DNA of 64,000 bases from Massilia sp. YIM B02769 (GTDB lineage Bacteria; Pseudomonadota; Gammaproteobacteria; Burkholderiales; Burkholderiaceae_D): assembly GCF_030411995.1 (NCBI RefSeq), contig NZ_JASNRC010000002.1, positions 1 to 64,000 of the forward strand, read 5' to 3'. A model generated the notes under the pieces. The model was given only the letters and a program-made list of their open reading frames with translations, did no database searches and was not told the DNA's origin. Of the stretch, positions 40,357 to 50,423 are shown piece by piece; the stretch's first letter is position 1; each line of letters opens with the position of its first letter. A program made the translations under genes and the position numbers.

Positions 40357-41535
40357 TTACTTCAACTCGTCATTCAACAGCGACAGGATCTTGCCCGCCG
40401 TCGGCGACGTATCCGCCTTGCCTTCGTTGTCCTGTACGGTAACCGTGCTGGCGCTGCCGGCTTCGTTGGCCTTGACCAGCACGCGGTAGCGCTGGGCTTC
40501 CTTGGCCTTGTCGTCGCTGCCAAAGCTGAACAGTTTCGAGAAGAAGCCGTCCTTGCCGGTCGCTTCCGGATCGACGTAACGCACGAAGTAGACGCCCTGC
40601 ACGCGGTCGCGGTCTTCGACGGTAAAGCCGACGCGGTCGAGCGCCAGGCCGACACGGCGCCAGGCGCGGTCGAAGCCTTCGTCGACTTCGACGGCATTGC
40701 CGGCCAGCTTGGCGCGCTGCGGCGCCGGGGCGGCGTTGTCGACCTTGGCTTGCGCGGCCTGCACCTGCTCCGGCGCGGTGGCGCCGGTCAGGCGCGCCAC
40801 CAGGCGGCCCAGGAATTGCGCTTCCAGGGTCGGGTCGTTCGGACGCACGGTCCAGACCGTGGTTTCCTTCTGGGCGCCGGTCAGCACCTCTTCGGCGCCG
40901 CGGTGGCTGATGTAGATCTCGGTCGAGCCGTCCGGCAGGCGCTCGAGGCGGGTGCGGAACTTGTCGCGCTCGCCGGTCGAGTAGGCCTTGTCGAAGACCT
41001 TGCCGATGGTGTTGCGCAGGAAGTCCTGCGGGATCTTCGAGCGGTTCTCGACCCACTCGGTTTCCATCACGCCGGTTGCCTGCGATTCGGTTTCCACCGG
41101 CAGGCCGGCGTCGTTCCAGAACTCGCGCAGCTTCGGCCACAGTTGTTCAGGCGTCTGCTTGACCACCAGCCAGCGCTGGTCGCCGGCGCGCTCGACACGC
41201 ACGGCATCGGTCGAGACCGGGCCGATGGTCGCCACGCCAGCAGGAACGCCGGCAGCCGGCGCCGCCTGGGTACCCGCCGCGGCCTGCATGCCGGACGCGG
41301 TGGCCACGCCGCTGCCATCCGGCACGGCGTAACGGTTGTCTTTCTGGAGCTGGGTCAGGTCCGGCGGCACGTCCAGCGGCGCTGCTTTTTTCGAGCCTTT
41401 GTAGTCCACCTTGTCCGACTCGAACACGGTGGTGCACGCGGCCAGGCTCAGCGCCAGTGCGGACAATGCCAGCACGCGCGCGGCGGTTGGCGCGGAAACA
41501 CGGGTCGCGAAGGTCTTTTTGTTGCGAGTAGTCAT
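40357..41535 (-). CDS. bamC: outer membrane assembly lipoprotein BamC
   Basis: 392 residues. N-terminal lipoprotein signal with lipobox LAAC (about residue 34), then the unstructured BamC-type loop (APLDVPPDLTQLQKDNRYAVP) that contacts BamD. Two helix-grip domains follow (residues about 110-260 and 290-380; RWLVVKQTPEQLWPKLREFW, GFDRAWRRVGLALDRVGFTVEDRDR). Downstream of dapA on the same strand, as in E. coli dapA-bamC. Part of the Bam complex that inserts outer membrane barrels. Confidence 0.92.
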   Translation of the reverse strand: MTTRNKKTFATRVSAPTAARVLALSALALSLAACTTVFESDKVDYKGSKKAAPLDVPPDLTQLQKDNRYAVPDGSGVATASGMQAAAGTQAAPAAGVPAGVATIGPVSTDAVRVERAGDQRWLVVKQTPEQLWPKLREFWNDAGLPVETESQATGVMETEWVENRSKIPQDFLRNTIGKVFDKAYSTGERDKFRTRLERLPDGSTEIYISHRGAEEVLTGAQKETTVWTVRPNDPTLEAQFLGRLVARLTGATAPEQVQAAQAKVDNAAPAPQRAKLAGNAVEVDEGFDRAWRRVGLALDRVGFTVEDRDRVQGVYFVRYVDPEATGKDGFFSKLFSFGSDDKAKEAQRYRVLVKANEAGSASTVTVQDNEGKADTSPTAGKILSLLNDELK

Positions 41536-41578
41536 ATCGTTACGATTTCAGATCTGTAAACCAACACCCTTGCGGGAC

Positions 41579-42463
41579 TCAGGATTGCGGCAGGAGGCCC
41601 GCCTGGCGCAGCGCGGTGCGCACGGTGTCGTGGAACGGCGCGGACAACGGCGCCAGCGGCAGGCGCAGGCCTGCCGGCATCTTGCCCATTTCCGTCAGCG
41701 CCCATTTGACCGGCACCGGATTCGGCTCGACGAACAGTTTCGCGTGCAAGTCCAGCACGCGGTTGTTGATCTCGACGGCTTTCGCGATGTCGCCGGCCAT
41801 GGCGGCGGCGCACAGGTCGTGCATCGCGCGCGGGGCGACGTTGGCGGTGACCGAGATATTGCCCGCGCCGCCGCAGAACATCAGCGCCATAGCGGTCGGA
41901 TCGTCGCCCGAATACACGGCGAAGGATTTGTCGACCATGCGCAGCAGTTCGATGCCGCGGCCGATATTCCCCGTCGCATCCTTCACGCCGACGATGTTGT
42001 CGACCGGCGCCAGGCGCGCGATGGTCTCGTTGCTCATGTCGGCCACGGTGCGGCCCGGCACGTTGTACAGGATGACCGGCAGGTCGACCGCTTCGGCGAT
42101 CGCCTTGAAGTGGCGGTACATGCCTTCCTGGGTCGGACGGTTGTAGTACGGCACCACCTGCAGCGAGGCGTCGGCGCCGACTTCCTTGGCGTGGCGCGTC
42201 AGGGCGATGGCTTCGGCGGTGGAGTTGCCGCCCGAACCGGCGATGACCGGAATGCGGCCGGCCACGTGGTCCACGGTCAGCTTGATCAGCTCGCAGTGCT
42301 CTTCCGGGCTGACGGTGGCCGATTCGCCGGTGGTGCCGACGATCACGACGCCGTCGGTACCTTCGGCCACGTGCCAGTCGAGCAGTTTGCGCAGGCTGTC
42401 CTTGTCGAGACTGCCATCCTCAAACATCGGCGTGACGATTGCTACTATGCTGCCCTTGATCAT
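41579..42463 (-). CDS. dapA: 4-hydroxy-tetrahydrodipicolinate synthase
   Basis: 294 residues from ATG 42463 ([18 protein letters not shown]). A longer frame to 42535 adds a non-homologous leader. Condenses pyruvate with aspartate semialdehyde in lysine/diaminopimelate synthesis. Key residues: T44-T45 (GTTGES), Y133 (ILYNVPGRT) and Schiff-base K161 (VGVKDATGN). All are at the E. coli positions. Followed by bamC 43 bp later. Confidence 0.97.
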   Translation of the reverse strand: MIKGSIVAIVTPMFEDGSLDKDSLRKLLDWHVAEGTDGVVIVGTTGESATVSPEEHCELIKLTVDHVAGRIPVIAGSGGNSTAEAIALTRHAKEVGADASLQVVPYYNRPTQEGMYRHFKAIAEAVDLPVILYNVPGRTVADMSNETIARLAPVDNIVGVKDATGNIGRGIELLRMVDKSFAVYSGDDPTAMALMFCGGAGNISVTANVAPRAMHDLCAAAMAGDIAKAVEINNRVLDLHAKLFVEPNPVPVKWALTEMGKMPAGLRLPLAPLSAPFHDTVRTALRQAGLLPQS

Positions 42464-42524
42464 AATTTCTGGTACGTGTTGGAAAATAAAAATCCGATTG
42501 TAGCGGATAGCCCGGCGCTGTGGT

Positions 42525-43109
42525 TCATTCGGCACCAGATAAATGGTCGAGCTTTACCTCGGTTTGCACCGCGCCCTGCCCCGCAGCGCACAGGCGCTGC
42601 ACCCGCGCCGGCTTCGGCCGGGCGATGACGCCGTCCTCGAAAGCCAGGACCTGCAGCCCGCCGCCGGCCGCATGGTCCAGCAATTCGCCGGGACGCAGGA
42701 GGAAGGCCGGATTCGACGGCTTGCCAAAAAGTTCATTCCCGAGCGCGAAGGTTTCGTAGAGCAGTACGCCGTTCGGCGCTAGGCTGGCCATCAGTTGCGC
42801 CATCAGCGGCCGGTGCAGGTAATTCGTGACGACGATGCCGGCAAAGCGGCCCGCCGCGAAGGGCCAGGCGGCGCCGTCGACTTCCAGGTCGTGTTCGAGG
42901 GTGACGATGCCGGGGCCGGCGGCCGATGCCAGCGCCTGCGGGTCGCGGTCGACCGCCAGCACCGGATGGCCGAGGCCGGCGAACAGGCGCGCGTGGCGGC
43001 CGCTGCCGCAGGCCAGGTCCAGCACTTCGCCCTGCGGCACCAGGTGGGCGAAGCGCCGCACCCAGGACGAGGCGGCGAGGCTTGGCGCAGGGGTCGGCGA
43101 ATGCATCAT
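42525..43109 (-). CDS. class I SAM-dependent methyltransferase
   Basis: 194 residues from ATG 43109, which overlaps the protease stop. Motif [17 protein letters not shown] (SAM binding), VLAVDRDP (motif II acidic), [15 protein letters not shown] (motif IV region). Resembles TehB/UbiE-type small-molecule methyltransferases. Coupled to the upstream site-2 protease. A longer frame to 43433 is inside that gene. Substrate unknown. Confidence 0.88.
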   Translation of the reverse strand: MMHSPTPAPSLAASSWVRRFAHLVPQGEVLDLACGSGRHARLFAGLGHPVLAVDRDPQALASAAGPGIVTLEHDLEVDGAAWPFAAGRFAGIVVTNYLHRPLMAQLMASLAPNGVLLYETFALGNELFGKPSNPAFLLRPGELLDHAAGGGLQVLAFEDGVIARPKPARVQRLCAAGQGAVQTEVKLDHLSGAE

Positions 43110-43759
43110 GACAGCAGCCAGGCCAGCGGCGTGGTGATCAGCTCGACCGCCTGCGCGCCCAGCCACATCACCGGCTGCACCCAGAAGGCGAGCAGGTTGA
43201 AGTACAGCAGCGCCAGCAGGATGAAGAAGCCGTAGGGCTCGATGCGGGCGAACTTGAAGGCGATCCGGTTCGGCAACATGCTGGTCAGCACGCGTCCGCC
43301 GTCCAGCGGCGGCAGCGGGAACAGGTTGAAGGCGAAGATCAGCAGGTTCGTCACCAGCCCGGCGCGCGCCATCTTGTTCGGGAATTCCTCGTCGATGCCG
43401 AAGGCCACCAGCAGCATGCCGAATACCACCCACAGGAAAGCCATCAGCAGGTTGGCGGCCGGTCCGGCCAGCGCCACCCAGGCCATGTCGCGCTTCGGAT
43501 TGCGCAGGTTGCCGAACTGGACCGGCACCGGCTTCGCATACCCGAACACGAAGCCGCTCGTCAGGTACAGCACGATCGGGATGATGATGGTGCCGAACAG
43601 GTCGATGTGGACCAGCGGGTTCAGGGTCATGCGGCCCTGGGCATAGGCGGTGTTGTCGCCGAGGCGGCGGGCGGCATAGGCGTGGGCCGCTTCGTGCAGG
43701 GTGATCGCGAACAGCACGGGCAGCGCGAAGACCAGGATGTTTCTGAAATTTTCAACCAT
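43106..43759 (-). CDS. site-2 protease family membrane peptidase (M50)
   Basis: 217 residues, with about five hydrophobic segments. Zinc-binding HEAAH in the first helix (ITLHEAAHAYAARRLGD) and the second motif NLFPLPPLDGGR near residue 145. Small members of this family (about 215 residues, without PDZ domain) occur next to YciO genes in many proteobacteria. Probably cleaves membrane substrates within the bilayer. The YciO-like gene lies 100 bp upstream in the same direction. Confidence 0.92.
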   Translation of the reverse strand: MVENFRNILVFALPVLFAITLHEAAHAYAARRLGDNTAYAQGRMTLNPLVHIDLFGTIIIPIVLYLTSGFVFGYAKPVPVQFGNLRNPKRDMAWVALAGPAANLLMAFLWVVFGMLLVAFGIDEEFPNKMARAGLVTNLLIFAFNLFPLPPLDGGRVLTSMLPNRIAFKFARIEPYGFFILLALLYFNLLAFWVQPVMWLGAQAVELITTPLAWLLS

Positions 43760-43859
43760 GGGGAGGGATTCTAGCAGAGCCGGGCAAGGGAACCCGGCAG
43801 GCGGCCCGGCGCGCAGGATGCGCGGCCGGGCCGGCCGGAGTGGCAGTGGCGCAGGGAAC

Positions 43860-44483
43860 TTACAGGCCGAAGGCGGCGGGGTCGCCCCTGCCCTCGCGCA
43901 GCAGCACGGGCTCGGGGCCGGTGAGGTCGACGATGGTGGTTGCTTCCAGGGTGCCGGCGCCGCCGTCGATCACCAGGTCGATCTGCTTTTCGAGGCGCTC
44001 GCGCACCTCGTCCGGGTCGGACAGCATGTGGTCGTCGCCCGGCAGTTGCAGCGTGGTGCCGATCAGCGGCTCGCCCAGTTCTTCCAGCAGCGCCAGCGTG
44101 ATCAGGTTTTCCGGCACGCGCAGGCCGATGGTCTTGCGCGACGGGTGCGACAGGCGGCGCGGTACTTCTTTCGTCGCTTCCAGGATCACCGTGTACGGGC
44201 CCGGCGTGGTGGCCTTCAGCAGCCGGTACTGGCTGTTGTCGATGCGCGCGTACTGGGCGATTTCCGACAAATCGCGGCACAGCAGGGTCAGGTGGTGCTT
44301 GTCGTCGATGCCGCGCACGCGGCGCAGTTTCTCGACCGCGCCTTTGTCGTCGAGCTGGCACACCAGCGCATAGGCCGAGTCGGTCGGCAGCGCCGCCACG
44401 CCGCCCGCGCGGATGATCTGCGCGGCCTGCTTGATCAGGCGCGCTTGCGGGTTTTCTGGATGGATCTGGAAAAATTGGCTCAT
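43860..44483 (-). CDS. YciO/YrdC-family threonylcarbamoyl-AMP synthase-like protein
   Basis: 207 residues, the usual YciO length. Pattern AAQIIRAGGVAALPTDSAYAL, KLRRVRGIDDKHHLTLLCRDL, TPGPYTVILEAT, RKTIGLRVPEN, and a C-terminal STIVDLT-like segment (TTIVDLTGPEP). The KRxxxH-type nucleotide-binding set of YrdC is partly altered (RRVRGIDDKHH), typical of YciO. YciO members have weak or uncertain activity in tRNA t6A synthesis. 16 bp after htpX end. Confidence 0.88.
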   Translation of the reverse strand: MSQFFQIHPENPQARLIKQAAQIIRAGGVAALPTDSAYALVCQLDDKGAVEKLRRVRGIDDKHHLTLLCRDLSEIAQYARIDNSQYRLLKATTPGPYTVILEATKEVPRRLSHPSRKTIGLRVPENLITLALLEELGEPLIGTTLQLPGDDHMLSDPDEVRERLEKQIDLVIDGGAGTLEATTIVDLTGPEPVLLREGRGDPAAFGL

Positions 44484-44498
44484 CGGTTTCCTGTCTGA

Positions 44499-45377
44499 TT
44501 AACGGATGGCCTGGAGCGCGGCGATGCGCTCTTCCATCGGCGGGTGGGTCGAGAACAGCGCGCCCCAGCCGCCACCGCCGCCCGAAATGCCCGAGGCGTT
44601 CAGCGACGACGGCAAGGCACCCGGCTGCAGGCCGCCTAGGCGCGCCAGCGCATGCTGCATCGGCACCGTGCTGCCCAGGAGTTTAGCCGAGCCCGCGTCG
44701 GCGCGGAATTCGCGCTGGCGCGAGAACCAGGCGACGATGATCGAAGCCACCAGGCCGAACACGATTTCGCACACGAACACAGTGACCATGTAGCCGATGC
44801 CGGGGCCGCGGTCGTCGTTCCCGCGCAGCAGGACCTTGTCGACAAAGAAGCCGACCACGCGCGCCAGGAACACGACGAAGGTGTTGACCACGCCCTGGAT
44901 CAGGGTCAGCGTGACCATGTCGCCGTTCGCGATGTGGGCGACTTCGTGGCCGAGCACGGCCTCGACTTCGTCCTGGGTCATGCCTTGCAGCAGGCCGGTG
45001 GAGACGGCGACCAGGGCGGAATTTTTAAAGGCGCCGGTGGCAAAGGCGTTCGGTTCGCCGTCGTAGACCGCCACTTCCGGCATGCCGATGCCGGCGCGCT
45101 CGGACAGCTTGCGCACGGTGTTCACCAGCCACTGCTCGGTGGCGTTTTGCGGCTGGTCGATGACGCGCGCGCCGGTCGACCACTTGGCCATCGGTTTGCT
45201 CAGCAGCAGGGAAATGATCGAGCCGGTGAAACCGACCACCAGCGAGAAGACAGCCAGGGCGCCGACATTGATGCCCTCGGCGGTCACCGCGCGTCCGACA
45301 CCCAGCAGGTTCAGGACAACGGTAAGCACCAGCACAACCGCGAGGTTGGTGGCGAGGAACAAGACGATGCGCTTCAT
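44499..45377 (-). CDS. htpX: membrane zinc metalloprotease HtpX
   Basis: 292 residues from ATG 45377 ([18 protein letters not shown]) with GGAGG 9 nt upstream. A longer frame is discounted. Two N-terminal membrane helices, then the M48 catalytic motif HEVAH in [14 protein letters not shown], two further hydrophobic segments, and [13 protein letters not shown] supplying the third ligand. Quality control of misfolded inner membrane proteins together with FtsH. Confidence 0.95.
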   Translation of the reverse strand: MKRIVLFLATNLAVVLVLTVVLNLLGVGRAVTAEGINVGALAVFSLVVGFTGSIISLLLSKPMAKWSTGARVIDQPQNATEQWLVNTVRKLSERAGIGMPEVAVYDGEPNAFATGAFKNSALVAVSTGLLQGMTQDEVEAVLGHEVAHIANGDMVTLTLIQGVVNTFVVFLARVVGFFVDKVLLRGNDDRGPGIGYMVTVFVCEIVFGLVASIIVAWFSRQREFRADAGSAKLLGSTVPMQHALARLGGLQPGALPSSLNASGISGGGGGWGALFSTHPPMEERIAALQAIR

Positions 45378-45500
45378 GGGTACAGCCTCCGGCGGAAATG
45401 ACATTAACAGGCTGCCAAGATAGGGCTGAGTGCCGGGAAATTCAAGGGCGGGGGCTTATGGGGGGCTTAAGGCATATGCCGCGGGGCATGGAGACTGACA

Positions 45501-45582
45501 GCGTGGGCACGGGGCGCCCACCCTACTTCGTTAAGGCCAACAAAGTGTGCGATCGTAGGGTGGGCGCTCCTGTGCCCACGCG
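45501..45582. repeat. paired inverted REP-like palindromes (locus 3)
   Basis: GCGTGGGCAC...GCGCCCACCCTAC (45501-45526) and GTAGGGTGGGCG...TGTGCCCACGCG (45555-45582), CCCTAC ends facing each other 28 bp apart, in the 253-bp gap between the PHP and htpX genes. Confidence 0.85.
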
Positions 45583-45630
45583 TTCAACCAGCGCATGCAT
45601 CGCTGTAAGGAATTCTAGCTGGTCATGGCT

Positions 45631-46464
45631 TCAGAACCAGTCGTGCCAGACCGGGGTGACATTGGCCGGCAGCGGCGGCAAGGCGTCGAATTCGACGCGC
45701 GCTTCGCCGGGGGCATGGAAGTCGGTGCCGCGCGAGGCGAGGAAGCCGTAGCGGCGCGCCACCTCGGCGTACACGGCGTACTGGTCGGGCGTGTGGCTGC
45801 CGGTGACGACTTCGATGGCGTTGCCGCCGAGCTGGCGGAACTCGTCGAACAGCACGCCTTCGGCCGTGCTGTCGAACCTGTAGCGGCCCGGGTGGGCGAT
45901 CACGGGAATGCCGCCGGCGCCCTTGATCCAGCCCATGGCCTGGTCGAGCGCGGCCCAGCGGTGCGGCACGTAGCCCGGCTTGCCTTCGCTGAGGAACTTG
46001 CGGAAGACCTCGGGCGTGCTGCTGCAGCGCCCGGTCTCGACGATGTAGCGCGCGAAATGGGTGCGCGACAGCAGGTCGGGGTTGCCGACGTATTTCAGGG
46101 CGCCTTCGTAGGCATCGGGAATGCCGGCCTGCTCCAGCTGGGCGGCGATCTCGCGTCCGCGCGCGTCGCGGCCCTGGCGCGTGGCGGCCAGGCCGGCCAG
46201 CAGATCGGGATTGTCTTCGTCGACGTGCAGGCCGACCAGGTGCACGGTCTGGTTGGCCCAGGTGACCGAGATTTCGACGCCGGGTACGAAGCGCATGCCG
46301 AGTTCGTCCGCCTTGGCGCGCGCTGCCTTGATGCCGCCGACTTCGTCGTGGTCGGTCAGCGCCCAGGCATCGACCCCGCCCTTGCGCGCATAGGCGGCCA
46401 CGGCGGCCGGCGCGAGGACGCCGTCGGAAACGTTGGAATGGCAGTGCAGGTCGACTTTCAGCAT
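45631..46464 (-). CDS. PHP-domain phosphoesterase (nucleoside bisphosphate phosphatase type)
   Basis: 277 residues from ATG 46464 (MLKVDLHCHSNVSDG); the longer frame adds a poor leader. PHP motifs: DLHCHSNVSDG, LTDHDEVGG, PGVEIS, HFARYIVE, IPVIAHPGRY, TGSH, GTDFHAPG, which build a trinuclear metal site. The family includes RnaAM/TrpH-like enzymes acting on 3',5'-nucleoside bisphosphates or 5'-ends of short RNA. Single gene followed by REP elements. Confidence 0.9.
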   Translation of the reverse strand: MLKVDLHCHSNVSDGVLAPAAVAAYARKGGVDAWALTDHDEVGGIKAARAKADELGMRFVPGVEISVTWANQTVHLVGLHVDEDNPDLLAGLAATRQGRDARGREIAAQLEQAGIPDAYEGALKYVGNPDLLSRTHFARYIVETGRCSSTPEVFRKFLSEGKPGYVPHRWAALDQAMGWIKGAGGIPVIAHPGRYRFDSTAEGVLFDEFRQLGGNAIEVVTGSHTPDQYAVYAEVARRYGFLASRGTDFHAPGEARVEFDALPPLPANVTPVWHDWF

Positions 46465-46585
46465 GGATGCGGTGCGTGTGCGGATACTGGACGGAGCGGA
46501 CATTGTACGCCGCAATGCGCCAGCTGTGCGGGGCGGCTGGGCGGTGCTAGAGTTGTTGTTTTCTTCTTGAACTTGGGCGGCGGGG

Positions 46586-46987
46586 ATGAAGACGTATCGG
46601 GGGAGTTGTCATTGCGGGGCGGTGCGGTATGAGGCGGACTTCGACCTGGCTGCGACGGGGACGGTGAAGTGTAATTGTTCGATTTGTACAAAGATGCGGT
46701 TCTGGGCGGTGCAGGTGGGGGCGTCAGCGTTTCGATTGGTGCAGGGGAAGGAAGCGCTGGGGGAGTACCGGTTTGGGGCGCACAGGGATGGGCATTGCTT
46801 TTGCCGGGTGTGTGGGGTGAATGTGTTTTCGACGGGAGAGTCGGTGTTGCGCGGGCCGTTTGTTGCGGTGACGGTGGCCAGTTTGGATGATTTCGAGGTG
46901 GAGGAACTGGTTTCGGCGCCGGTCAGGTATATCGATGGGGCCAATGATAATTGGGGGACGGCGCCGGTGGAGACGCGGCATTTGTGA
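46586..46987 (+). CDS. GFA-family (glutathione-dependent formaldehyde-activating-like) protein
   Basis: 133 residues. Two zinc sites: CHCGAV (residues 8-13) with CNCSICTK (30-37), and CFCRVCGVNVF around 72-82. Fold of the CENP-V/GFA beta sandwich. Members bind glutathione adducts or are uncharacterised. Divergent from the PHP gene. Third-base G+C is unusually G-rich (many GGG codons), different from neighbours. Confidence 0.88.
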   Translation: MKTYRGSCHCGAVRYEADFDLAATGTVKCNCSICTKMRFWAVQVGASAFRLVQGKEALGEYRFGAHRDGHCFCRVCGVNVFSTGESVLRGPFVAVTVASLDDFEVEELVSAPVRYIDGANDNWGTAPVETRHL

Positions 46988-47381
46988 CATGCGGGTGGAC
47001 GTGGGGGAATGCATGCGGACGTGGGGCTGTTGCCTGCTCTGTTATTGGTACGTTGAATCCGCGTGGGCACGGAGTGCCCACCGTACGGGACACGTTGCGT
47101 ATCCGCGTTTCGAATGATCTCGCTGTTGGCGGTGATGGTTTTTGTGTGAGCTCGCTGTTGGCGGTGACGGTTTTGTGTGAGCTCGCTGTTGGCGGCGATG
47201 GTTTTTGTGTGAGCTCGCTGTTGGCGGTGATAGTTTTTGTGTGAGCTCGCTGTTGGCGGTGATGGTTTGTATGAACTCGCCGATGTCGGTGACCGTACGG
47301 TGGGCACCCTGTGCCCACGCGGATCATGCACACCGATAACGGCACAGGCAACAGCCCCACGTCCCCGCGCACACCACCCGT
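46988..47381. repeat. gene-free gap with facing REPs and a 32-bp tandem repeat (locus 4)
   Basis: REP unit CGCGTGGGCAC...TGCCCACCGTACGG at 47060-47088 and an inverted unit CCGTACGGTGGGCAC...GTGCCCACGCG at 47293-47321. Between them lie five full and one partial copies of a 32-bp unit (GAGCTCGCTGTTGGCGGTGA and 12 more bases), with starts at 47116, 47148, 47179, 47211, 47243 and 47273. No gene seen. Confidence 0.85.
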
Positions 47382-48260
47382 TCAACGCCCCAGAAACGCC
47401 TCGATCAGGCGCGCCAGGACCCGCGGCTGGTCGTGGTGCACCATGTGCCCCGCCTCCGGCACGATATGCGCCTCCACCGATGCCATGTGCGCGAGGCGGC
47501 TGTCCACCTCGGCGCGCATCCCGTCCTGCGGACCCATCCAGCGCCACATGTCCGTTTCGGCCGCCTCGATCCACAGCACCGGCGCGCTGATCTTCTTCCA
47601 GATCGCAACCATCTCGTCCAGGTGGTACAAGAGCGGCCCGCTCATCTTGTGCGCCGGGTCGCCCAGGATCTCGTACTCCCCCGCCTCGTTGCGCGCCGAC
47701 CAGTGCTCGGCCAGGAAAGCGGCGCGGTCCTCGGGCAGGCGCGGGTTGGTTTTCTTCAGCCGCGCCGCCACCTCCTCCAGGCTGGCATAGCCGCGCATGA
47801 CCGGCGGCGTCTTGAGTTCGTCGAGCCAGCGCGCCATGCGCTTCGGCGCCTGCTCGGGCACGCTGCCCTGCAAGCCGATGCCTTCCAGGTTGATCAGCTT
47901 CGCCACCCGCTGCGGTCGCACGCCCGCATACAGGCTGACCGCGTTGCCGCCCATGCTGTGGCCAAGCAGGTTCACCGGTTCGTTTGGCGCGTAATGGTCG
48001 AGCAGGAAGTCGAGGTCGGCCACGTAGTCGGGGAACCAGTAGGTGTCGGTCCCGGTCCGCTCGGTCAGGCCGAAACCGCGCCAGTCGTGGGCGATGACGT
48101 GCCAGTCGCCTTCCAGGCAATCGACGATGAACTGGAACGAGGCAGACATGTCCATCCAGCCATGTGCCATGAAGATCTTCGGCGCGCCTTCGCGGCCCCA
48201 GTGGCGCACGTGGGTGCGCAGGCCGCGCACAGTGAGGAATTCGGAACGGGATGGTGTCAT
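47382..48260 (-). CDS. alpha/beta hydrolase
   Basis: 292 residues. FMAHGWMDMSASFQF (oxyanion loop), WRGFGLTERT, nucleophile serine in LLGHSMGGNAV, acid around IEAAETDM, and catalytic His in EAGHMVHHDQP. Resembles lipase/epoxide hydrolase-like or esterase members. No signal peptide, so cytoplasmic. Substrate unknown. Confidence 0.9.
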   Translation of the reverse strand: MTPSRSEFLTVRGLRTHVRHWGREGAPKIFMAHGWMDMSASFQFIVDCLEGDWHVIAHDWRGFGLTERTGTDTYWFPDYVADLDFLLDHYAPNEPVNLLGHSMGGNAVSLYAGVRPQRVAKLINLEGIGLQGSVPEQAPKRMARWLDELKTPPVMRGYASLEEVAARLKKTNPRLPEDRAAFLAEHWSARNEAGEYEILGDPAHKMSGPLLYHLDEMVAIWKKISAPVLWIEAAETDMWRWMGPQDGMRAEVDSRLAHMASVEAHIVPEAGHMVHHDQPRVLARLIEAFLGR

Positions 48261-48442
48261 GAGGTCGGCTCGCCAGTCAAAAATAGTACGGTCGTTCGGA
48301 TCAATCGTCCGATTATACGCATGCAGTTGAATTCCTGTCTGCCATCCCCATTTGGTGGGCTGATCGAAAGATTGGACTGATCGGACGATGGCGGGCGCGA
48401 GGGCGTAAAATAGCGCTACTACAACCCTTCCGCGAGCAATCC

Positions 48443-48967
48443 ATGGCGATTTACCAGCTGGGCGAGCATGCGCCCGAGATCGACCCGTCGGCGTTTGTTG
48501 CCGACACGGCCAACCTGATCGGCAAAGTCACGCTCGAGGCGAATACCTCGGTGTGGTACGGCGTGACGATCCGCGGCGACAACGAGCGGATCACGATCGG
48601 CGAAAACAGCAACGTGCAGGAAGGCACGGTGATGCACACCGACATGGGCTACCCGCTCACGCTCGGCAAGGGCGTGACCGTCGGCCACCAGGCCATGCTG
48701 CATGGCTGCACGGTCGGCGACGGCTCGCTGATCGGCATCCAGGCCGTGATCCTGAACGGCGCCAGGATCGGCAAGGGATGCCTCGTCGGTGCCGGCGCGC
48801 TGGTTACCGAGGGCAAGGAATTTCCCGACAACTCGCTCATCATCGGTGCGCCTGCGAAGGCGGTACGCACCCTCACGGAAGAAGACCTGCTGCGCCTGCA
48901 GGCCAATGCCGCCAGTTACGTGGCGCGCGGCCAATTGTTCAAGGCGCAGCTCAAGCAAATCGGATAG
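48443..48967 (+). CDS. gamma-class carbonic anhydrase family protein
   Basis: 174 residues, left-handed beta helix of hexapeptide repeats ([65 protein letters not shown]). The three zinc ligands correspond to the His in VMHTD, VGHQ and LHGC. Proteobacterial YrdA/CaiE-like members may lack measurable carbonic anhydrase activity. Starts an operon with hslO. Confidence 0.9.
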   Translation: MAIYQLGEHAPEIDPSAFVADTANLIGKVTLEANTSVWYGVTIRGDNERITIGENSNVQEGTVMHTDMGYPLTLGKGVTVGHQAMLHGCTVGDGSLIGIQAVILNGARIGKGCLVGAGALVTEGKEFPDNSLIIGAPAKAVRTLTEEDLLRLQANAASYVARGQLFKAQLKQIG

Positions 48968-48970
48968 ACA

Positions 48971-49927
48971 ATGACGACAACGGATACCAAAGACACCCTG
49001 CAGAAATTCATCTTCGACAACGCCGCCGTGCGCGGCGAGCTGGTCGAGATTTCCGACACCTGGCGCGAGATCCAGGCCCGCCACGGCTACCCGAAAGCCG
49101 TGCGTTCCCTGCTGGGCGAAATGGTAGCCGCAGCCGCCCTGCTCTCGGCCAACCTGAAGTTCAACGGCTCGATCGTGATGCAGATCCACGGCGACGGCCC
49201 GGTGCGCCTGCTGGTGGTCGAGTGCGACGCCGAGCTGCGCATCCGCGCCACGGCGAAACTGGCGCCGGACGCCGACGTGGCGGACGACGCCACCCTGCGC
49301 CAGCTGCTCAACGCCAACGGCCAGGGCCGCTTCGTGATCACCCTCGATCCGCTCGACAAGGTGCCGGGCCAGCAGCCTTACCAGGGCATCGTGCCGCTCG
49401 ACGGCGAAAGCATGGCGACCGTCATCGAAAACTACATGTTGCGTTCCGAGCAGATGGACACGCGCCTGTGGCTGGCGGCCGACGACAAGGTCTCGCGCGG
49501 CCTGCTGCTGCAAAAGCTGCCGCGCCACACCGGCAAGGACGACCAGGTGAAACAGGCCAGCGAAGAGGAAGACCTGGAAACCTGGAACCGCGCCGTCATG
49601 CTGGCCAGCACCCTGAAGGGGGAAGAACTGCTGAGCACCGGCATCGAAACCCTGCTGAACCGCCTGTTCTGGGAAGAAACGATCCGCGTGTTCGACCCGC
49701 AGCACCCGCAGTTCCACTGCTCCTGCACCCGCGAAAAGGTGGGCAACATGCTGAAGATGCTGGGCAAGCCGGAAGTCGACGCGGCGCTGGCCGACCTGGG
49801 CGAACTGGGCATCAACTGCGATTTCTGCGGCAAGCACTATGCCTTCGACAAGGTCGACTGCGCGCAATTGTTCGCTACACCAATCACGGCCGACGCCACC
49901 GCGCCTGCCGACGAAACGAAGCACTGA
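48971..49927 (+). CDS. hslO: redox-regulated chaperone Hsp33
   Basis: 318 residues (E. coli 292). N-terminal chaperone core (EMVAAAALLSANLKFNGSI, VVECDAELRIRATAKL), linker, and the C-terminal zinc switch CxC (FHCSCTREKV) and CxxC (CDFCGKHYAF). Oxidation of these four Cys releases zinc and activates holdase function. Four bp after the carbonic anhydrase-like gene. Confidence 0.95.
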   Translation: MTTTDTKDTLQKFIFDNAAVRGELVEISDTWREIQARHGYPKAVRSLLGEMVAAAALLSANLKFNGSIVMQIHGDGPVRLLVVECDAELRIRATAKLAPDADVADDATLRQLLNANGQGRFVITLDPLDKVPGQQPYQGIVPLDGESMATVIENYMLRSEQMDTRLWLAADDKVSRGLLLQKLPRHTGKDDQVKQASEEEDLETWNRAVMLASTLKGEELLSTGIETLLNRLFWEETIRVFDPQHPQFHCSCTREKVGNMLKMLGKPEVDAALADLGELGINCDFCGKHYAFDKVDCAQLFATPITADATAPADETKH

Positions 49928-49943
49928 TCAAGGACCCTGGACG

Positions 49944-50372
49944 ATGCGCGACACGCCCCGCTCTGCCTTTCCCCACATCGTCGCCCTGCCGACGCGCTGG
50001 ATGGACAACGACAGCTACGGGCATGTCAACAACGTCAACTACTACAGCTTCTTCGACACCGCGGTCAATCGCTACCTGATCGACCGCGGCGTGCTCGACA
50101 TCCACAAGGACGAGGTCGTCGGCTTCGTCGTCGAGACCGGTTGTTCCTACTTCAGTTCCATTTCCTTCCCCGACCTCATCCACGTCGGCGTGCGCGTGAG
50201 CAAACTGGGGAATGCCAGCGTGCGCTACGAGATCGCGCTGTACCGCAACGACGAGCCGCTGCCGGCTGCTGCCGGACATTTCGTGCATGTGTACGTGCAC
50301 CGGCCGAGCGGCAAGTCGGTGCCGATTCCGGAACGGACGCGCGCAGTGCTGCAGGCATTGCTGAACGGCTGA
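49944..50372 (+). CDS. acyl-CoA thioesterase, 4HBT hot-dog family
   Basis: 142 residues from ATG 49944 (MRDTPRSAFPHIVALPTRWMD). A longer frame overlaps hslO. Hot-dog motif RWMDNDSYGHVNNVNYYSFFD contains the catalytic Asp of 4-hydroxybenzoyl-CoA thioesterase-type enzymes. Hydrolyses acyl-CoA of unknown chain. Cotranscribed with hslO (gap 16 bp). Confidence 0.9.
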   Translation: MRDTPRSAFPHIVALPTRWMDNDSYGHVNNVNYYSFFDTAVNRYLIDRGVLDIHKDEVVGFVVETGCSYFSSISFPDLIHVGVRVSKLGNASVRYEIALYRNDEPLPAAAGHFVHVYVHRPSGKSVPIPERTRAVLQALLNG

Positions 50373-50423
50373 GCGGATTTCCGTTCAGTCGTGCGGCTCA
50401 GTCGTGCGGCTCAGTCCTCCTGC

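Noticed and set aside
47116..47294. CRISPR array
   Set aside because: Repeat units are directly adjacent with no unique spacers; it is a simple tandem repeat.
46609..48120. 503-residue minus frame with repeated SELTQKPSPPTAS segments
   Set aside because: Arises from the 32-bp tandem repeat read in one frame and overlaps two well-supported genes (GFA and hydrolase).
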